From assembly GCA_012798865.1 (NCBI GenBank), contig JAAZMK010000028.1, forward strand, positions 1 to 18,184: 18,184 nt of DNA, written 5' to 3'. Below, piece after piece: positions 15,032-18,184 of the stretch. The stretch is from Clostridiaceae bacterium (GTDB taxonomy: Bacteria; Bacillota; Clostridia; Saccharofermentanales; DTU023). The notes under the pieces were generated by a model that searched no databases, was not told the origin of the DNA, and saw nothing but the letters and a program-made list of their open reading frames with translations. Positions within the stretch are counted from its first letter, which is position 1; the number at the start of each line of letters is the position of its first letter. A program made the position numbers and the translations under genes.

Positions 15032-16381
15032 ATGCCTGTATTAGCCATTGTCGGGCGTCCCAACGTCGGCAAATCGACGCTTTTTAACGCACTGACGGGA
15101 CGGCGCGAAGCGATCGTCGGTCCCGATCCCGGCGTGACGCGTGACCGTGTAATGGGCGAAGCCGATTGGAACGGCATCACCTTTACCGTTATTGATACCG
15201 GCGGACTTGATTTTGTTGATGACAGTATGCAACGTCTCATTAACAATCAGGTCGATGTAGCGATTGAGATGGCGGATGTCATCTGCTTTCTCTGCGCACT
15301 CGATGCCGGCATTTCCGATCTAGAGCACGAAATCGCTAACATGTTGAGAAGAAGCGGAAAGCCGGTCGTCGTTGCCGTCAATAAAGCTGATAGACCTGGA
15401 GACGAGCCGCTCGAGTTTTACTCTTTTTATGAGCTTGGTTTCCCTGAAACGTTCGCCATTTCCGCTTCTCATAAGCTCGGTCTGACGGAGTTGCTTGATG
15501 CGATTACGGCACCGATGGAGGCGTTGGTCGTTGAAGAGGAACAACATGACTATATATCTCTCGCCGTTGTCGGTCGCCCCAATGTCGGAAAGTCATCACT
15601 GTGCAATTTGCTCGTTGGCGAAGAGCGTAGTATTGTTTCCGACATACCGGGGACGACACGCGATGCTATCGACAGTTTTTTTGAGAACGAACACGGAAAA
15701 TTTTTGATTTACGATACGGCAGGTCTTCGCCGCAAATCCCGTGTCGATAATCGTATCGAGTTTGTAAGCGGCTTACGCTCAAGACAAAGTGTCGGGAAAG
15801 CTGACGTCTCGTTGATTATGATTGATGCGACGGAAGGCGTGGCGGAGCAAGATACGAAAATTGCCGGGCTTGCGCATAACAACGGCAAAGCATCGATCAT
15901 ACTCGTCAACAAATGGGATCTTGTCGAGGGTAAGAAAACGATCCCCGAGTTTGAACGTGAACTGCGATTGCGATTCGACTTTATGTCGTACGTGCCGATT
16001 CTCTTCATCTCGGTCAAAACAGGGTTCAATATCCATCGGTTATGGTCAATGATATTGCGCGTATATGAAGCTTCTACACGGCGAGTCGCTACGAGTGTTC
16101 TTAATGACGTGATTGCGGAATCGATTGTTCAACACCCCGCGCCGCAGAAGAAGGGAAGACAGCTTCGTATCTACTACGCGACACAGGGTTCTGTTGCGCC
16201 TCCTACGTTTATCTTTTTCGTCAATGACAAGAGATTATTGCACTTTTCATACGAGCGTTATCTCGAAAACAGGATACGGGAAAATTTCGATTTCTTCGGA
16301 ACGCCCATCGTTTTCGTTTTCAAGGGGAGAGCGGCACGCGATGAGTCCGCATCGCGCATTACGCCCGAAGATTCACGATAG
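15032..16381 (+). CDS. der: Ribosome biogenesis GTPase Der (EngA)
   Basis: This essential GTPase with two tandem G domains is needed for assembly of the 50S subunit. ATG 15032 is chosen because GAGGT lies at 15020-15024 with a 7-base spacer, and the protein then begins MPVLAIVGRP as in the family; ATG 15026 adds two residues. It has 449 residues (usual 435-490). G domain 1 shows GRPNVGKS at 8-15, DTGG at 55-58 and NKAD at 117-120. G domain 2 shows GRPNVGKS at 181-188, DTAG at 228-231 and NKWD at 293-296. A KH-like C-terminal domain covers about 352-435, followed by a short charged tail. All nucleotide-binding motifs are intact. An upstream TTG at 14984 lies inside the hairpin and is unlikely to be the start. 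Confidence 0.97.
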   Translation: MPVLAIVGRPNVGKSTLFNALTGRREAIVGPDPGVTRDRVMGEADWNGITFTVIDTGGLDFVDDSMQRLINNQVDVAIEMADVICFLCALDAGISDLEHEIANMLRRSGKPVVVAVNKADRPGDEPLEFYSFYELGFPETFAISASHKLGLTELLDAITAPMEALVVEEEQHDYISLAVVGRPNVGKSSLCNLLVGEERSIVSDIPGTTRDAIDSFFENEHGKFLIYDTAGLRRKSRVDNRIEFVSGLRSRQSVGKADVSLIMIDATEGVAEQDTKIAGLAHNNGKASIILVNKWDLVEGKKTIPEFERELRLRFDFMSYVPILFISVKTGFNIHRLWSMILRVYEASTRRVATSVLNDVIAESIVQHPAPQKKGRQLRIYYATQGSVAPPTFIFFVNDKRLLHFSYERYLENRIRENFDFFGTPIVFVFKGRAARDESASRITPEDSR

Positions 16382-16391
16382 AGACTATCGT
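16375..16391 (+). other. Short hairpin at the der stop codon
   Basis: ACGATAG (16375-16381) pairs exactly with CTATCGT (16385-16391) around an AGA loop and contains the der stop. No T run follows, so termination here is doubtful. Confidence 0.3.
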
Positions 16392-16413
16392 CATGGAAGT
16401 CGTTGAGACGAAG

Positions 16414-16422
16414 TGGTAAAAT
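16414..16422 (+). promoter_or_regulatory. Extended -10 promoter for mltG
   Basis: TGG directly precedes TAAAAT (16417-16422), giving a TGn extended -10. No good -35 is seen 17 bases upstream (TGGAAG, 16394-16399). Transcription would begin near 16429, about 28 bases before mltG. Confidence 0.45.
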
Positions 16423-16456
16423 AGCGACATGAAATACAGATTGTCTTAGGAGATGT

Positions 16457-17593
16457 ATGCCTCGTCGTATATCAAAACCGATCATCATCTTGCTCGTGAT
16501 CATTGTATTGATGGCGGCCGCTCTTGTCGGGTTCAATTTTGGGTATCAGTATGTGCGCGACCAGGACAGAAGACTAGATAGTCTCAAACAGCAATTTGAC
16601 GAGCACGGTTCCGCACCGTTCAATAAAGATACACCCAATGCAGTTGAGGTCTACGTCAGACAGCAATTCGACACAAAAGATATCGCGGAGATGCTCAAAA
16701 AAGAGGGACTGATCGATAACACGCTCGCCTTTGAGATTCTATCGAAATTTAACGGATTTGACGGGCAATACCGATACGGGACACATTATCTGCTTCCCGA
16801 CATGAGTTACGACGAGATCATGGTCGTGCTGACGAACGAGCCTGATCCCGTGACGGTCACGTTCATCGAGGGCATGACTTATAATCAGATGAAAAATCAG
16901 ATGCTCGACGCCGGAATGCGTTTCAATCCGGATCTTCTTGATGCGATGGTACGCCGACCTTATCTTTTTACCGACTATTCCTTTGTTCCGCAAATTGAAG
17001 CGAAACCCGGTCGCGAATGGCTGTTACAAGGCTATCTCTGGCCCGATACGTATCAATTCGATATCAATGCGACTGAACAGCAAATATTAAAAATCATACT
17101 CAATAATACGGAGCGCCATCTGCGTTTCGGCGGCTACTATGAGAGAGCGGAAAAGCTGAACATGACAATTGACGAAGTGATGACGCTCGCCTCGATCGTA
17201 CAAATGGAAGGGGGCATAGTTGAGATGCCCAAAATCGCCAAGGTCTTCCAAAATCGTCTCGAAAGAGAGATGCCGCTTCAATCGTGTGCGACGATCAATT
17301 ATCTTCGGTTGGAGGATGGTCTAAAGCCCGTGCTATGGGTCTTGAACGATGACCTGAATAGATATCGCGGCAATGCGTACAACACGTACAGTCTGGACGG
17401 TCTGCCTGCAGGTCCCATCAATTCGCCGGGAACCATCGCCATTGAGGCGGTGCTTTGGCCTGCTACTGAACGGACATGGCAGGGAGCCGACAAATATCTT
17501 TATTTCGTCGCGACAGGCAAAGGGACGTCAGATTTTTCCAAAACATATGAAGAACACGCTGCCAAGGCTGAACGGTATAGCAAGTCAAATTAA
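16457..17593 (+). CDS. mltG: Endolytic murein transglycosylase MltG
   Basis: This is a membrane-anchored enzyme (YceG family) that cleaves nascent glycan strands and so ends peptidoglycan chain growth. The 378 residues start with basic MPRRISK and a single transmembrane helix (about 8-30); the rest is outside the membrane. A LysM-like region (about 60-127) precedes the catalytic domain. Landmarks are QGYLWPDTYQF at 191-201, LASIVQMEGG at 244-253 with the probable catalytic Glu251, VFQNRLEREMPLQS at 263-276, and NAYNTYSLDGLPAGPINSPG at 306-325. Relatives usually read SIVEKE; here the first Glu of that pair is Gln, but the later one is kept. LQSCATINY replaces the common LQSDPTVxY. AGGAG at 16448-16452 gives a short 4-base spacer. 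Der and MltG are not a fixed pair. The gene faces a convergent gene 19 bases away; a run of T (17599-17604) follows without a hairpin. Confidence 0.95.
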   Translation: MPRRISKPIIILLVIIVLMAAALVGFNFGYQYVRDQDRRLDSLKQQFDEHGSAPFNKDTPNAVEVYVRQQFDTKDIAEMLKKEGLIDNTLAFEILSKFNGFDGQYRYGTHYLLPDMSYDEIMVVLTNEPDPVTVTFIEGMTYNQMKNQMLDAGMRFNPDLLDAMVRRPYLFTDYSFVPQIEAKPGREWLLQGYLWPDTYQFDINATEQQILKIILNNTERHLRFGGYYERAEKLNMTIDEVMTLASIVQMEGGIVEMPKIAKVFQNRLEREMPLQSCATINYLRLEDGLKPVLWVLNDDLNRYRGNAYNTYSLDGLPAGPINSPGTIAIEAVLWPATERTWQGADKYLYFVATGKGTSDFSKTYEEHAAKAERYSKSN

Positions 17594-17612
17594 GTCTATT
17601 TTTTCGACCGGA

Positions 17613-18182
17613 TCACAATAAAAAGATGAGAGCCGCCAAGACAGCCGCACATAGAATGGCGGCAATTCGTAAAGCGTAATGAGCGGTCGGGCTCACGGCG
17701 TTTTTCCAATTACCTTTTCCGACTCGTTTTTGGTTTTGTCGCGAATCGTGGAACCGTTTTGATTCATCGGCTATACGCTTCCCTGTCTCGTTGATAATGG
17801 CCGTCGGTATCAAGAGTAAGACAGTGAGAATAAGACTGCACATCGTTAAAAATATACGCACTTTTGTTACTTCAATTAAAGGCATGCGAAAGAGAAGTTG
17901 ACCTGTTGCGGTAAAGATTGACCGCGAAAAAATCATCGCCAAGGCAAATGAAGCTGTTCCGAGCGAAGACGCAATCAGGGAATCAGTCCGGAGGCGAATC
18001 CAAAACGATAAGATTCCCCAGAGTATGAGGATGAACAAGCCGTTCAGATCGCAGAACGTAAGCGCGAAAAGTATTGAGATGACAATACCCGAAAAGCTAT
18101 GCGAGCCGCTCAATGTGAATGCTTGTTGGATAAGTCCTCGTGCCAGAAGTTCGATCGATACTGCAGGCATGATAACTGCTGC
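17613..18182 (-). CDS. CPBP-family membrane protein, C-terminal part, probably inactive
   Basis: This gene is cut by the window's right edge: the frame stays open past ATG 18170 to base 18182, giving AAVIMPAVSIELLARG and onward. The segment resembles the CPBP/Abi (type II CAAX-protease-like) domain, membrane proteins with several helices. The active-site motif EExxxR reads IELLAR (first Glu replaced by Ile). The second motif, usually FxxxH, reads FALTF with no His, and the later helix has no His where HALxN is expected. So the visible part lacks several catalytic residues. After the domain come two more helices, a charged cytosolic loop with many Lys, Arg and Asn, and a final C-terminal helix. 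At least five membrane segments are visible. The rest of the gene and its neighbours lie outside the window. Family assignment is by motif pattern. Confidence 0.7.
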   Translation of the reverse strand, partial: AAVIMPAVSIELLARGLIQQAFTLSGSHSFSGIVISILFALTFCDLNGLFILILWGILSFWIRLRTDSLIASSLGTASFALAMIFSRSIFTATGQLLFRMPLIEVTKVRIFLTMCSLILTVLLLIPTAIINETGKRIADESKRFHDSRQNQKRVGKGNWKNAVSPTAHYALRIAAILCAAVLAALIFLL

Positions 18183-18184
18183 CA

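Noticed and set aside
17594..17612. Terminator after mltG
   Set aside because: There is a T run at 17599-17604 but no stem before it.
1..18184. CRISPR array, insertion sequence, prophage, tRNA or rRNA genes
   Set aside because: No regularly spaced repeats, transposase or phage proteins were seen, nor any cloverleaf or rRNA-like segment; nearly all space is taken by core genes.

Overview
The window is a stretch of bacterial chromosome densely packed with core genes. Three traits point to a Gram-positive anaerobe of the Bacillota, most likely class Clostridia: a PASTA-domain Ser/Thr kinase with its PP2C partner, strong AGGAGG-type ribosome binding sites, and gene neighbourhoods known from Clostridia (rsmB / stp / prkC / rpe / thiN and tmcAL / pta / ackA / rpmF). 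Base composition is close to 50% G+C, so it is not one of the very AT-rich clostridia. I cannot name a genus from the sequence alone.

Layout. Positions 1-517 hold the 3' part of rsmB (16S rRNA m5C methyltransferase). After a 192-base gap with a promoter come stp (PP2C phosphatase), prkC (PASTA kinase), rpe (ribulose-phosphate 3-epimerase) and thiN (thiamine pyrophosphokinase) on the + strand. The rlmN and rsgA genes usually found in this cluster are not here. tyrS and tmcAL follow on the - strand. A divergent + strand gene (7968-9329) encodes a membrane-anchored protein that I do not firmly recognise but which resembles a six-hairpin, GH8-like glycosidase fold. Next come pta and ackA (acetate fermentation, each with its own promoter), then an archaeal/eukaryotic-type proS, murI, and a DUF1934 (YwiB-like) gene. 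rpmF follows behind a strong promoter and a structured leader, then a long hairpin that looks like a terminator, then der and mltG. The window ends inside a - strand gene for a CPBP-type membrane protein that seems to have lost catalytic residues.

How the genes work together. Stp and PrkC form the phosphatase/kinase pair that senses peptidoglycan fragments. MurI makes D-glutamate for peptidoglycan and MltG cleaves nascent glycan strands, so cell-wall synthesis and its sensing are both represented. RsmB, TyrS, TmcAL, ProS, L32 and Der serve translation and ribosome assembly. Pta and AckA convert acetyl-CoA to acetate with ATP formation.

No CRISPR array, insertion sequence, prophage, tRNA or rRNA gene was seen. 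No obvious new multi-gene system is present. The most interesting unexplained items are the anchored GH8-like protein, the alternative-pairing leader before rpmF, the inverted repeats at the pta and ackA promoters and between prkC and rpe, the very long hairpin before der, and the apparently inactive CPBP protein. No stretch longer than 300 bases lacks a gene.
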